Source of the DNA: Deinococcus cellulosilyticus NBRC 106333 = KACC 11606
Lineage (GTDB): Bacteria; Deinococcota; Deinococci; Deinococcales; Deinococcaceae
DNA length: 64,000 nucleotides
NCBI RefSeq assembly: GCF_007990775.1
Contig: NZ_BJXB01000008.1
Span: 1 to 64,000, forward strand
Reading direction: 5' to 3'
Each line of letters begins with the position of its first letter. Position 1 is the first letter of the stretch. The position numbers were made by a program, and so were the translations under genes. Positions 6,945 to 15,245 of this stretch are shown one piece after another. The notes below the pieces were generated by a model. That model was given only the letters and a program-made list of their open reading frames with translations. It had not been told where the DNA came from and searched no databases.

Positions 6945-8439
6945 TCCATTTCGTGAAGGCATGCGCAGACGCCGCACCCCCGACGCCTGTGTGCTGGTGA
7001 TTTTTGGTGTGGGTGATCTGACCCAGCGCAAATTGCTTCCTGCGCTGTACCGTCTGGCAATGGAAGGGGAACTGAATCCCAACTTCTCCATCGTGGGCGT
7101 GGGTCGCCGGGACTGGTCCGATGAGGGCTTCCGGGATTTTGCAGAAGACAGCGTGAAAACCAGCAAGGAAACCGGAGAATTCGACCAGCAGACCTGGGAT
7201 GGTTTCCAGGAAGGCCTGTTCTTTGTGGGTGGTCCTTTTGACCAGAGCGAGACCTTCAGAAAGCTGAAGGAGAAGCTGGAAGAGGTGTCCCGTCAGCGGG
7301 ACACTGGCGGCAATGTGGTGTTCTACCTGGCCACCCCTCCCAGTGTGTTTGCCCCGATTGCTGAGCTTCTGGGTGAACAGGGGCTTCAGGAAGAAGGCAG
7401 CAACTTCTGGCGTCGTCTGGTGATTGAGAAGCCTTTCGGGGTCGATCTGGAAAGTGCCCGTGAACTGAACGCCCACATCCACAAAACCTGGGAAGAGCAC
7501 CAGATCTACCGCATCGACCACTACCTCGGAAAAGAAACCGTGCAGAACCTGATGGCGATGCGCTTCGGGAACGTGATTTTCGAGCCCCTGTGGAACCGCC
7601 AGTACATTGAGCACATCCAGATCACCGCATCTGAAGACCTCGGGATGGAAGGGCGCGGAGCCTACTACGAGGAAGCCGGAATCATGCGCGACATGCTGCA
7701 GAACCACATCCTGCAGATGTTCTCGCTGGTGGCGATGGAGCCCCCTGCCAACTTTGATGCCAACGCCATCCGGGACGAGAAGGTGAAAGTGCTCAAAAGC
7801 ATCACCCCAATTCCCAAAGAGCGCGTTGGGGAGTTCGCTGTACGTGGGCAATACGGCAAGGGCACCCTCTACGGTGAATCTGTCGCGGGCTACCGTGAGG
7901 AAAAGGGCGTGGCTCCTGACTCTGTGACCCCCACCTATGTGGCCCTCAAGCTTGAGGTGAACAATTGGCGCTGGCAGGGGGTGCCTTTCTTCCTGCGCAC
8001 CGCCAAGCGTCTGCCCAAAAAGGTGACTGAGATTGCCGTGGTCTTCAAGAACCCCCCCTCTGACATCTTCCCCAACAAGGCAGAGCGCAATGTGCTGGCG
8101 ATCCGCATCCAGCCTGACGAAGGCATGAGCCTGAAGTTCAACTCCAAGGTGCCCGGACAGGACAACTACCTGCGCGAGGTGGTGATGGACTTCAAATACG
8201 ACGCCTTCGGACAGCTGACCGGTACCCCTTATGGACGCCTGCTGCTGGACAGCATGCTGGGAGACGCCACCCTCTTCCCCCGTGAAGACGAAGTGGAACT
8301 CGCATGGCAACTCGTTGACGGTATTCTGGAAGCATGGAAAGCCCCCGCTCCAGAGTTCCCCAACTACAAGGCTGGAACCTGGGGTCCCGACGCAGCCGAT
8401 GAACTGATTGGTCCCAACCGCCGCTGGCGGAGATTGTGA
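6937..8439 (+). CDS. zwf: Glucose-6-phosphate 1-dehydrogenase
   Basis: Oxidises glucose 6-phosphate to 6-phosphogluconolactone. IEKPFG (163-168) and the signature RIDHYLGKE (192-200, catalytic His195) are intact and the 500-residue length is normal. The nucleotide-binding fingerprint reads FGVGDLTQRK (23-32), one residue shorter than the usual FGxxGDL loop. The ATG at 6937 is used; an in-frame GTG three bases earlier is less likely. AAGGTG upstream could serve as ribosome binding site, and the 8-bp overlap with gnd suggests translational coupling. Confidence 0.96.
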   Translation: MSNPFREGMRRRRTPDACVLVIFGVGDLTQRKLLPALYRLAMEGELNPNFSIVGVGRRDWSDEGFRDFAEDSVKTSKETGEFDQQTWDGFQEGLFFVGGPFDQSETFRKLKEKLEEVSRQRDTGGNVVFYLATPPSVFAPIAELLGEQGLQEEGSNFWRRLVIEKPFGVDLESARELNAHIHKTWEEHQIYRIDHYLGKETVQNLMAMRFGNVIFEPLWNRQYIEHIQITASEDLGMEGRGAYYEEAGIMRDMLQNHILQMFSLVAMEPPANFDANAIRDEKVKVLKSITPIPKERVGEFAVRGQYGKGTLYGESVAGYREEKGVAPDSVTPTYVALKLEVNNWRWQGVPFFLRTAKRLPKKVTEIAVVFKNPPSDIFPNKAERNVLAIRIQPDEGMSLKFNSKVPGQDNYLREVVMDFKYDAFGQLTGTPYGRLLLDSMLGDATLFPREDEVELAWQLVDGILEAWKAPAPEFPNYKAGTWGPDAADELIGPNRRWRRL

Positions 8440-8447
8440 GGTAAACC

Positions 8448-9374
8448 ATGCACGGTCCTGTGGTCACCGACGTCAGACAGGCACCGAAAGCCCTGGAGAA
8501 ACTCTGGGCTCAAACCAACCAGGAGTACCGCACCCACACCGGCAACATTGTGGTGATCACCGAACTGGACCTGCAGGAGAACGTCCTCACTGCCCTGACG
8601 GAACTGAACGCCCGTCACGCCAAACGCCAGATCGTGGGCATCATTGACCCCAATCTGGAAGGGGTCAGGGTGGAGGTCAGCATCTTCGACCAGAGAGGCC
8701 GCTACATTGAACGTCTGGTGATCTACGGACAGGAGGAGCACCTGTGTGGGGCCATCCTGCCCCTGCTGCAACCTGGCGTGCAGACGTACGTCTGGTGGGC
8801 CACCTACCGCAACCCCAACGTGGAACTGCTGGAAGAACTGGCTGAACTTGCAGATCTGGTGATTGCAGACACGGTGACCCTCAACATCCCCCAGGATGCC
8901 CGTTATGAACTCACCGACCTGAACTGGGCCAGAACCCTGTCCTGGCGTGAAATCACCGCGCAGCTTTTCGATTCCCCGGAAGCAGCAGCCCTGCTGAACA
9001 AAATTGAAAAGCTGGATGTGTACTACGCAGAGGGACGCCGCAGAGATGTGGTGGCCAAGCTGTACCTCGGGTGGTTCGCCTCAAGGCTGGGCTGGAACGA
9101 CCTCAGCAACATCACCCTGCATGCAGAGCCTGCAGACGGACGCGGCAACGGTGAAATTCTGGGTTTTGACATCAAAGCCGATGGGGCCACCCTCAGTGCC
9201 AGAGCGCTGAATTCTGACTGCGTGGATGTGAACATCCAGCTCACTTCTGGCACCCACCACAACACCCTGCACCAGCCCATGCGATCCATTGCTGCCCTGC
9301 TGGGTTATGTGCTGGACGGTCAGGAAAACCCCAGTGTGTTTGAGGCATCGCTGAAAAACGCCAAGGCGTATTGA
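8448..9374 (+). CDS. opcA: Glucose-6-phosphate dehydrogenase assembly protein OpcA
   Basis: OpcA-family proteins assist oligomerisation or redox control of Zwf in cyanobacteria and actinobacteria. This 308-residue protein sits 8 bp after zwf with a GAGGT ribosome binding site, has the family-like N-terminal alpha/beta domain (NIVVITELD; WWATYRNPN) and the C-terminal domain starting near ALLNKIEKLDVYY. Assignment rests on family resemblance plus the conserved zwf-opcA-pgl context. No enzyme motif is expected. Confidence 0.88.
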   Translation: MHGPVVTDVRQAPKALEKLWAQTNQEYRTHTGNIVVITELDLQENVLTALTELNARHAKRQIVGIIDPNLEGVRVEVSIFDQRGRYIERLVIYGQEEHLCGAILPLLQPGVQTYVWWATYRNPNVELLEELAELADLVIADTVTLNIPQDARYELTDLNWARTLSWREITAQLFDSPEAAALLNKIEKLDVYYAEGRRRDVVAKLYLGWFASRLGWNDLSNITLHAEPADGRGNGEILGFDIKADGATLSARALNSDCVDVNIQLTSGTHHNTLHQPMRSIAALLGYVLDGQENPSVFEASLKNAKAY

Positions 9375-9389
9375 GACATTTCAAGAGAG

Positions 9390-9414
9390 GGGCGGGCTTT
9401 GGCTCGCCCTTTTT
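9390..9414 (+). terminator. Intrinsic terminator inside the operon, between opcA and pgl
   Basis: GGGCGGGC/GCTCGCCC stem (one G-U pair) with a TTTG loop and five T residues, only 12 bp before the pgl start. It may reduce pgl expression relative to the upstream genes. Confidence 0.75.
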
Positions 9415-9425
9415 CAAGGAGACCC

Positions 9426-10088
9426 ATGCAATACCACATTTCCAGCACTCCCCAGGAACTCGGGCAGGAGGCTGCCCGTGCATTTGTAGACCTTTACAAT
9501 CAGGCCGTGCAGGACAGAGGAATTTTCACTGTGGCGCTTTCTGGCGGCAGCACCCCAGTGCACCTGTATAAAGCTCTGGCACAGACGGATCTGGACTGGT
9601 CCAGAGTGCGTTTCTACTTCAGTGATGAGCGCACTGTGCCTGCAGACCATAAAGACAGCAATTACAAGACCGCAAAGGACAACTTCTTTGATGGGGTCGG
9701 CATCCAGCCTGAGCATGTCTTTCGCATGGAAGGAGAGCTGGACCCTCAGGAGGCCGCTTCCCGCTATGCTGCCGTGCTCCCGGATCAACTTGACCTGTGC
9801 TACCTGGGCATGGGAGACGATGGGCACACCGCAAGCCTGTTCCCTGACACCGAAGCCCTGACGGCTTCTGGTCGTGTGGTGGCCAATTTCGTGCCAAAGC
9901 TGAACACCTGGCGCATCACCTTCACGTTTGAAGAGATCAACCGCTCCAGAAACATCCACATTCTGGCCACAGGGGCAAACAAGAAAGAAGTGCTTCTGGA
10001 AGTCAAAAACAAAAGCGGCAAGCATCCCATTGAAGGTGTGGAGAACCCCTTCTGGTATGTGGACGCTGCAATTGCTGAATTGCTCTGA
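9426..10088 (+). CDS. pgl: 6-phosphogluconolactonase
   Basis: Hydrolyses 6-phosphogluconolactone, linking Zwf to Gnd. The 220-residue DevB/SOL-type protein has the phosphosugar loop VALSGGSTP (32-40), the SDERTVP motif and the signature LGMGDDGHTASLFP containing the catalytic histidine. AAGGAG lies five bases before the ATG at 9426, so the longer frame from 9399 is rejected. A terminator precedes it and another follows at 10103-10136. Confidence 0.95.
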   Translation: MQYHISSTPQELGQEAARAFVDLYNQAVQDRGIFTVALSGGSTPVHLYKALAQTDLDWSRVRFYFSDERTVPADHKDSNYKTAKDNFFDGVGIQPEHVFRMEGELDPQEAASRYAAVLPDQLDLCYLGMGDDGHTASLFPDTEALTASGRVVANFVPKLNTWRITFTFEEINRSRNIHILATGANKKEVLLEVKNKSGKHPIEGVENPFWYVDAAIAELL

Positions 10089-10102
10089 AAAACCAGCTTC
10101 AT

Positions 10103-10136
10103 GAAGGGAAGGGATCATCCTCTCCCCTTCTTTTTT
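10103..10136 (+). terminator. Intrinsic terminator ending the pentose phosphate operon
   Basis: GAAGGGAAGGGAT/ATCCTCTCCCCTTC stem followed by TTTTTT. Confidence 0.85.
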
Positions 10137-10158
10137 GTTTACACTCAGGGGCAGAACC

Positions 10159-11199
10159 ATGAACCTCAAAATCCTGTCTGTGCTTGTTCTGTTGACCACC
10201 ATGACTGCAACTGCCAAAACCACCCTGCAAACCTTCAGCTCTGAAGCCTTCCAGACCAGCAAACTGCAACAGGTGACCGCTGGACCTGTGGTCAGGCTCT
10301 CTCCCGCCCAGAAGACAGGAACCCTGGAATCTGCTGAAATTGCCGTTCCGGCATTTGACACCCTGATCCTCTCCTGGAATGCGAAAGCACCTGTGGGCAC
10401 ACAGGTTCGCCTGGAAGCCAGGGTCTTCACAGCAGGTCACTGGAGCAGGTATTACACCCTGGGCATCTGGTCCGAGGATGAAAAGGTTCGCCAGAGTGTC
10501 AATGGACAGAAGGATTCAGATGGTCGGGTGCTGACCGACACCCTGAAACTGACCTCTCAGGGAACGAAGTACCAGTACAGGGTCACCTTCCAGAGCAGCA
10601 AAGCCGGCGCAAGTCCTGAGTTGCGCAACATCTCGGTGATGACCTCCTCTGCTTCGAAACCTGGGGCTTACACGCCCAACAAAACCGTCTGGGGTAAGGT
10701 TCTCGATGTGCCTCTACGTTCCCAGATGATCTATCCAGATGGTGGCGAAGCCTGGTGCAGCCCCACCAGCACCAGCATGGTGATGAAGTATTACGGCATT
10801 GACCTCTCTGTGCCGGAAGCCGCCCAGAAAACATATGATCCTGCCTATGACGGCACAGGAAACTGGGTGTTCAATACGGCTCTGGCCGGAAGCCATGGCC
10901 TGAACGCATATGTGACCCGTCTGGAACACCTGGGAGAAGCCGAGCAGTGGATTTCAAAGAATGTGCCGGTGATCATCAGCATGGGCTGGAAGAAAGGGGA
11001 GTTGCCTGGCGCGCCCCTGCCCCAGTCCTCAGGACACCTGATGGTCATTGTCGGTTTTGACAAAAATGGCAATGTGGTGATGAATGACCCGGCAGGCAAG
11101 GACGACACCCAGGTGAGGCGCACCTACAACCGGGCCATTCTGGAAAAACTGTGGCTTGAGCACTCGGGTGGGACGGCTTACATCATTCAGAAGCCCTGA
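10159..11199 (+). CDS. Secreted C39-like cysteine peptidase family protein
   Basis: An N-terminal signal peptide (MNLKILSVLVLLTTMTATA) is followed by a beta-rich domain (about 25-165) and a C-terminal peptidase_C39_2 domain. The candidate catalytic Cys is in EAWCSPTSTSM, the His in SSGHLMVIVGFD and the Asn/Asp in VMNDPAG, matching the papain-like triad of the family. The ATG at 10159 is chosen because it starts the signal peptide. The last 17 bp overlap the end of the convergent HAAS-domain gene. Target substrate is unknown. Confidence 0.88.
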   Translation: MNLKILSVLVLLTTMTATAKTTLQTFSSEAFQTSKLQQVTAGPVVRLSPAQKTGTLESAEIAVPAFDTLILSWNAKAPVGTQVRLEARVFTAGHWSRYYTLGIWSEDEKVRQSVNGQKDSDGRVLTDTLKLTSQGTKYQYRVTFQSSKAGASPELRNISVMTSSASKPGAYTPNKTVWGKVLDVPLRSQMIYPDGGEAWCSPTSTSMVMKYYGIDLSVPEAAQKTYDPAYDGTGNWVFNTALAGSHGLNAYVTRLEHLGEAEQWISKNVPVIISMGWKKGELPGAPLPQSSGHLMVIVGFDKNGNVVMNDPAGKDDTQVRRTYNRAILEKLWLEHSGGTAYIIQKP

Positions 11200-12145
11200 G
11201 TCGGGGCCTGGATGTGATGTCCCACTGGCTTCTGGAAACATTCCAGGCCACCACCGGATCAGGCCGATGGGTGTTTGTGGAAGCATAAATCATCAGCAAT
11301 TGCCAGTGCTCTGGATGACGGACCCGTTCTTCCAGGGTGTTGATGGGTGAAGTCGGGCAGGAAGGGCTGCAAGCCTTTCTCTCAGGCACATAAATCTCTG
11401 CCAGGGGAATCCATGTGTCCAGTTTGATTTCACGCCGACCCAGGAAAGGTGAGTGCACATCCCAGCCACGAAAGAGAACACCTCGATCCTCAGGATGTGC
11501 ACCAAGACAGAGACCACTGCTGCCTTCGCCCCCTTCGTGAACATGGAGGGTGATCAGGCTCAGGCCCTGACACCATTTCTCTGGAAGGCGTTGCACCCCG
11601 AGCAGGAATGTGGAGGTGGCCCGGAAATTGTTGGGACGGCCCTGCTTTCCAGGAACAGGAAGAGACCCCGAAGAGGTGCTGATGCCGTCTCCTGTCTCAT
11701 CTCCCCCGACGATGGACATGGTGATGTATTTTGTTTCAGGCGGGTAAACCACCTTGACCGCCTGCCATCCGGACTGGCTCTGCACCCCACGCCCGACCAC
11801 AGCTTTCAGCTCCTGCAGGCCAAGGTCTTCCAGAGGATGGATGCCTGCTCGGGGTGCAAAAAGGTTGTCCTTCCCCCACCAGACTGCTGTCCCCAGAAGC
11901 AGAACCCCAAGCACCCAGTAAGGCAAGTGGTGTTGTGCAAAGTGCCTGATGCGCTGGGCCAGTGGAAGTTGTGGACTTCCCATTTCCTGAACAGCCAGAT
12001 AAGTGGCTTCTTCTCTGGAGAACCCCTGCTGCATCAGCTCCTTGATTTTCTCAATCAGGTGGGCACGAAGCTCTGCAGCCGCATCGATACGGTCTTTTCT
12101 GGGCAGGCCTCTGGTGGCCTTTTTGATGTACTGGTCAAGGGTCAT
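11183..12145 (-). CDS. HAAS-domain membrane protein paired with PadR regulator
   Basis: Residues 1-70 form the helical permease-prefix/HAAS domain (MTLDQYIKKATRGLPRKD...; EEATYLAVQEMGSP), followed by one transmembrane helix (75-91) and an extracytoplasmic domain of about 225 residues that I do not recognise. HAAS domains are typically encoded just after PadR regulators and are thought to signal with them; here the PadR stop and this ATG overlap in TGATG, indicating translational coupling. It probably senses or relays an envelope signal, by inference only. Confidence 0.78.
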   Translation of the reverse strand: MTLDQYIKKATRGLPRKDRIDAAAELRAHLIEKIKELMQQGFSREEATYLAVQEMGSPQLPLAQRIRHFAQHHLPYWVLGVLLLGTAVWWGKDNLFAPRAGIHPLEDLGLQELKAVVGRGVQSQSGWQAVKVVYPPETKYITMSIVGGDETGDGISTSSGSLPVPGKQGRPNNFRATSTFLLGVQRLPEKWCQGLSLITLHVHEGGEGSSGLCLGAHPEDRGVLFRGWDVHSPFLGRREIKLDTWIPLAEIYVPERKACSPSCPTSPINTLEERVRHPEHWQLLMIYASTNTHRPDPVVAWNVSRSQWDITSRPRLRASE

Positions 12146-12471
12146 CAAGAGAACCTCAGGAGCAGGTCCATCCCGGTTTTGAGGGTGGCCCATTCTTCTT
12201 TCTTGCTTTTCAGGGTCTGGATGCCAGTGTCGGTCACCTTGTAATACTTGCGGGGCGGGCCTCCTGAGGTGGAAGGTTCCCAGGACGCCTCGATGCACTT
12301 TTCTTTCACCAGTTTGTGCAGGCTGGGGTACAGACTGCCTTCCTTGAAACTGAAAATGCCTCCTGATTTGCTGTTCACGGCTTTGAGGATTTCCAGCCCA
12401 TACATGGGTTTCTCCTCAAGCACTGAGAGCAGGATCAAATCGAGGGTGCCCTGTTTGAATTTCTGGTCCAT
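12145..12471 (-). CDS. PadR-family transcriptional regulator
   Basis: The 108-residue winged-helix protein shows the PadR signature: LDLILLSVLEEKPMYGLEI (10-28), recognition helix region FKEGSLYPSLHKL, and the wing GGPPRKYYKVTDTG. It is the short PadR-s2 form. GGAGG lies four bases before the ATG. Two direct 16-bp repeats upstream (12483-12515) are the likely operator. It heads a two-gene operon with the HAAS protein. Confidence 0.9.
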   Translation of the reverse strand: MDQKFKQGTLDLILLSVLEEKPMYGLEILKAVNSKSGGIFSFKEGSLYPSLHKLVKEKCIEASWEPSTSGGPPRKYYKVTDTGIQTLKSKKEEWATLKTGMDLLLRFS

Positions 12472-12482
12472 AAAACCTCCAT

Positions 12483-12515
12483 TACCTTATACTTCTATGT
12501 ACCTTAGACTTCTAT
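12483..12515 (-). promoter_or_regulatory. Direct-repeat operator upstream of PadR gene
   Basis: Two copies of TACCTTATACTTCTAT (plus-strand reading, 12483-12498 and 12500-12515) match at 15 of 16 positions and are spaced 17 bp apart, immediately before the ribosome binding site. Autoregulation by PadR is inferred. Confidence 0.55.
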
Positions 12516-12523
12516 ATAGTTGC

Positions 12524-12555
12524 ACAAAAAATGACCCGGGTAAACCCCGGGGCCA
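12524..12555 (-). terminator. Intrinsic terminator of the EEP-family gene
   Basis: Minus strand: CCCGGG/CCCGGG stem within GGCCCCGGGG...CCCGGGTC followed by ATTTTTT. Confidence 0.75.
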
Positions 12556-12570
12556 TCCCTGATTCAACAG

Positions 12571-13632
12571 TCACTGCACCTGAAATTCAGCGACCATGGG
12601 CAGGTGGTCCGAGATCTTCAGTGTGTCTTCCCTGCGCACATGGTGACCCAGCAGTTTCACTCCGGTGTCGTAAAAGAAATAGTCGATGGTCCGATCTGGA
12701 CCTTTTGCCAGCGGATCATTCGGGTAATGGGTGAACCACTTTTCGGGGTCCTGCTGGACTTCCTGAAGTGAGGGCATGCTCTGGTAGTCCTGCAGGATGA
12801 TGCCCAGTTCGCTTTCAGGGTTGTAGTAGGCCTGATGCTGTTCATGCAGGCGTGCTCTGGCGGCCTGATCAGGCAGGAGGTTGAAATCTCCGCCAATCAG
12901 CACAGTTTTGCCCGCGTTCCTGAGCACCTGATGGGTCTTTTTGACCTGCTTTTCCATGGCGTCCGTACCTTGCGCAAAGGCATCAAGGTGGGTGTTCATG
13001 ATGTGCAGGCTTTCCCCCCCTTCCACAGGCAATACCACATCCAGAATGGCCCGCCTGAAGTTGAAAGCCTGGGTCACCGGATCTGCCGGGATCAGGGGCA
13101 ACTGGTGTCGGATGGCCTGATCGATTTTGAAGCGGGAGTAAGTGACCACCTTCATGCCCACAGCACCCATGATCTGGGGGTGGGGCACAAAACGGGCTTT
13201 CCAGTAATATGCACTGGCAGAGCAGGCATACCCCAGACGCTCTGCCAGAATTTTTTCCTGGTCCTGAAAATCCGTGCGCTTTGCCCCGGTGTCCACTTCC
13301 TGCAGCAGAACCACATCAGGGTTTTCCGTTTTGATGACCCGCACCACCTCTTCGAGGGTGGACGCCATGGCTTCTTTTGATGGGCGGGTGTCCGGTCCGC
13401 TGCCATCGAGCAGGTCATAAAAAAAGACGTAACCTTTTCCTGCCAGATACTGAATGTTCCAGTTCAGGACCCTGAAAGGCTGCCCGGCCTTGAGGGTGGG
13501 AGCCTCCGGGTTGCAAGCCACCGGGACGTCTTCCTGATCTCGGGGATGGTACGTCAGGGCGTAAACCAGACCAGCAAGCAAAGCCACCAGAGCGACCAGC
13601 CACAGCAGGACACGGGTCAGAATTTTGGACAT
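12571..13632 (-). CDS. Endonuclease/exonuclease/phosphatase family protein, membrane-anchored or secreted
   Basis: A hydrophobic N-terminus (residues 6-26) anchors or exports a 320-residue EEP-fold enzyme. Metal-site and catalytic motifs are present: LNWNIQYL, VVLLQEVD, NTHLDAF, IGGDFNLLP and the closing ISDHLPM. The family cleaves phosphodiester or phosphomonoester bonds in DNA, sphingomyelin or phosphoinositides; the substrate here is unknown. TATAAT lies nine bases before the ATG. It ends with a clear terminator. Confidence 0.87.
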   Translation of the reverse strand: MSKILTRVLLWLVALVALLAGLVYALTYHPRDQEDVPVACNPEAPTLKAGQPFRVLNWNIQYLAGKGYVFFYDLLDGSGPDTRPSKEAMASTLEEVVRVIKTENPDVVLLQEVDTGAKRTDFQDQEKILAERLGYACSASAYYWKARFVPHPQIMGAVGMKVVTYSRFKIDQAIRHQLPLIPADPVTQAFNFRRAILDVVLPVEGGESLHIMNTHLDAFAQGTDAMEKQVKKTHQVLRNAGKTVLIGGDFNLLPDQAARARLHEQHQAYYNPESELGIILQDYQSMPSLQEVQQDPEKWFTHYPNDPLAKGPDRTIDYFFYDTGVKLLGHHVRREDTLKISDHLPMVAEFQVQ

Positions 13633-13736
13633 GGTGATGGGATTATACCCGATTCAAAATCAGTGCAGGGTCAGGTCCAGGGGGGCTGTTCAGGGTGGGG
13701 TGAGGGCAAAGTTCAGACATGCAGATGGTTTGGAGT

Positions 13737-13970
13737 GGTCAGCGGTCAGCGGTCAGCCGTCAGTGGTCAGCCGTCAGCGGTCAGCAAAAGAAGTCCTGAT
13801 GCTCTTGCAAGCGGCCAGAGAAAGATTTGAACGGTGCTGGCGGGTCAACTGTCTGTTCTGTCTGGATCAAGTGAAAGCATCTTTGAGGTTTTTTGCTGAC
13901 GGCTGAAAGCTGACGGCTGACGGCTTTCAGCAGGGACACCGCCTCACTAGCGACTTTGCACTCACCCTGG
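13737..13970. repeat. Heptad inverted-repeat element, GCTGACG type (A2), extended
   Basis: Left arm 13737-13785 holds seven TCAGCGG-type units and right arm 13895-13925 the inverse. The interior (from about 13811) and a right flank to 13970 resemble the copy at 54079-54330, so this is a true dispersed repeat and not only matching ends. It fills most of the 438-bp gap 13633-14070. Confidence 0.8.
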
Positions 13971-14007
13971 TAGGACGTTGTGGCCTGCGAACATTTTCAG
14001 GGAGAAC

Positions 14008-14036
14008 TTGACCTGCAGACTGTCACCTGCTATCTT
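14008..14036 (+). promoter_or_regulatory. Promoter of the TetR-controlled operon
   Basis: TTGACC (14008-14013), 17-bp spacer, TATCTT (14031-14036), directly followed by a palindromic operator. Confidence 0.8.
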
Positions 14037-14038
14037 CA

Positions 14039-14060
14039 ACATACCGGACGTCCGGTATGT
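14039..14060 (+). promoter_or_regulatory. TetR-type operator, perfect 22-bp palindrome
   Basis: Half-sites ACATACCGGAC and GTCCGGTATGT abut with no gap, starting 3 bp after the -10 box and ending just before the AAGGAG ribosome binding site. A bound repressor would cover the transcription start. Confidence 0.8.
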
Positions 14061-14070
14061 AAGGAGAAGC

Positions 14071-14637
14071 ATGCTGAAACCCCGAAGGATTCCCGCTTTT
14101 TTGCATGACGTTTTTGGAGAACAGCAGACCCTGCTGGAGGTCCTGCTGGTGCTGTTCGCAGGACTCGGGGTGACTGCCCTGCTGATTCTGGGAGAACAAG
14201 AAGCCTTCAGTGCCCTTCCCCTCTGGCGCAGTGTTCTCACGGTCCTGCTGATGGTGGACATCGTGGCCGGGTGTGTGGCCAACTTCACACGCTCGACCAG
14301 CGATTACTATGCCCACAGGCCCATGCACCGCAGGATTTTCATTGCCATTCATGTGCATCTGCCTGTGCTGGCGTGGCTGATGGGGACTGGACTGCTGGAG
14401 AGCGTCCTGATCTGGGCCTACACCATGATCGCCGTGCTGTTTGTGAATGCCCTCCATGGTCACCCTTTGCAGCTTTTCACGGCGGCCTGTCTGCTGGTGG
14501 TGGGCATCTCTGGCATCCTGATTCTTGCTGGACTTCCCGTTCCTCTGCTGGTCATGGGGGTGCTCTTCCTGATGAAAGTGGTGTTCAGCTTCGGGGTGGA
14601 CCATTACCGGGCGGCAGGCGAAACAGCACAATCATGA
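14071..14637 (+). CDS. Membrane protein of unknown function, TetR-regulated operon
   Basis: The 188-residue protein has about five to six transmembrane segments (for example 23-41, 51-69, 84-106, 110-127, 137-160) with short loops and no recognised catalytic motif. AAGGAG precedes the ATG. It is first of three overlapping genes (ATGA overlap with the GNAT gene) under a promoter with a perfect palindromic operator. A transporter-like or drug-response role is possible because of the TetR gene, but nothing in the sequence proves it. Confidence 0.78.
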   Translation: MLKPRRIPAFLHDVFGEQQTLLEVLLVLFAGLGVTALLILGEQEAFSALPLWRSVLTVLLMVDIVAGCVANFTRSTSDYYAHRPMHRRIFIAIHVHLPVLAWLMGTGLLESVLIWAYTMIAVLFVNALHGHPLQLFTAACLLVVGISGILILAGLPVPLLVMGVLFLMKVVFSFGVDHYRAAGETAQS

Positions 14638-15245
14638 AAGAGATCATGATTCTGGACGAAAGCCACAAGCGTGCCTTTGTTCACCTCATTTCTGCAGCTT
14701 TTGAGAAAGATCCGCTCTTTGTGCACCTGCTGGGACCAGAAGCCCCTGCAGGCAGAAGAGAAAAGCTGGCAGGGTTCCTGTGGGACAAAGCCCACCTGAT
14801 GGCAGAACAGCGTCTTGGTGTGGCTCAAGATGGGAAGCTGCTGGCCGCCTGTCTGCTGGCCACGCCTGAATCCCGGGTCACGCCCTCTTTCCCCATGATC
14901 TGGAGGTCTCTGAGACTGCTGCGGCATTTTTCACCTGCCCTTCTGCAGCAACTCAATGCCTACGCCGAACAGACCCAGAAGCATGCTCCTGATGTGGCCC
15001 ACCACTACCTGGTCCTGATCGGGACCCATCCTGAACACCAGGGCCAGGGACTCGGGAAACAATTGATGACCCACATCATGCAGAAGGTGAAACAGCACCG
15101 GACCTCTGCTGGACTTGCTCTGGACACGGAAAATGCTGATAATGTTCGCCTGTATCAGCATCTGGGGTTTGACCTCAGACATGAGGCCCACCTGAAAGAC
15201 CTGCCTCTTTACTGCATGTTCCGGCCCAGAGAGGAAACCACATGA
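14634..15245 (+). CDS. GNAT-family N-acetyltransferase
   Basis: This 203-residue GNAT transfers an acyl group from CoA to an unknown amine. The acetyl-CoA-binding motif appears as LIGTHPEHQGQGLGKQLM (V/I-x-x-x-x-Q/R-x-x-G-x-G), followed by LALDTENADNVRLYQHLGF, typical of the fold. It overlaps its upstream and downstream genes by ATGA, so the three proteins are probably made in step. The context with TetR suggests modification of a toxic small molecule, by inference. Confidence 0.88.
   Translation: MKEIMILDESHKRAFVHLISAAFEKDPLFVHLLGPEAPAGRREKLAGFLWDKAHLMAEQRLGVAQDGKLLAACLLATPESRVTPSFPMIWRSLRLLRHFSPALLQQLNAYAEQTQKHAPDVAHHYLVLIGTHPEHQGQGLGKQLMTHIMQKVKQHRTSAGLALDTENADNVRLYQHLGFDLRHEAHLKDLPLYCMFRPREETT

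Noticed and set aside
6829..8310. 493-codon open frame on the minus strand
   Set aside because: It is antisense to zwf and reflects its codon usage; no family motifs.
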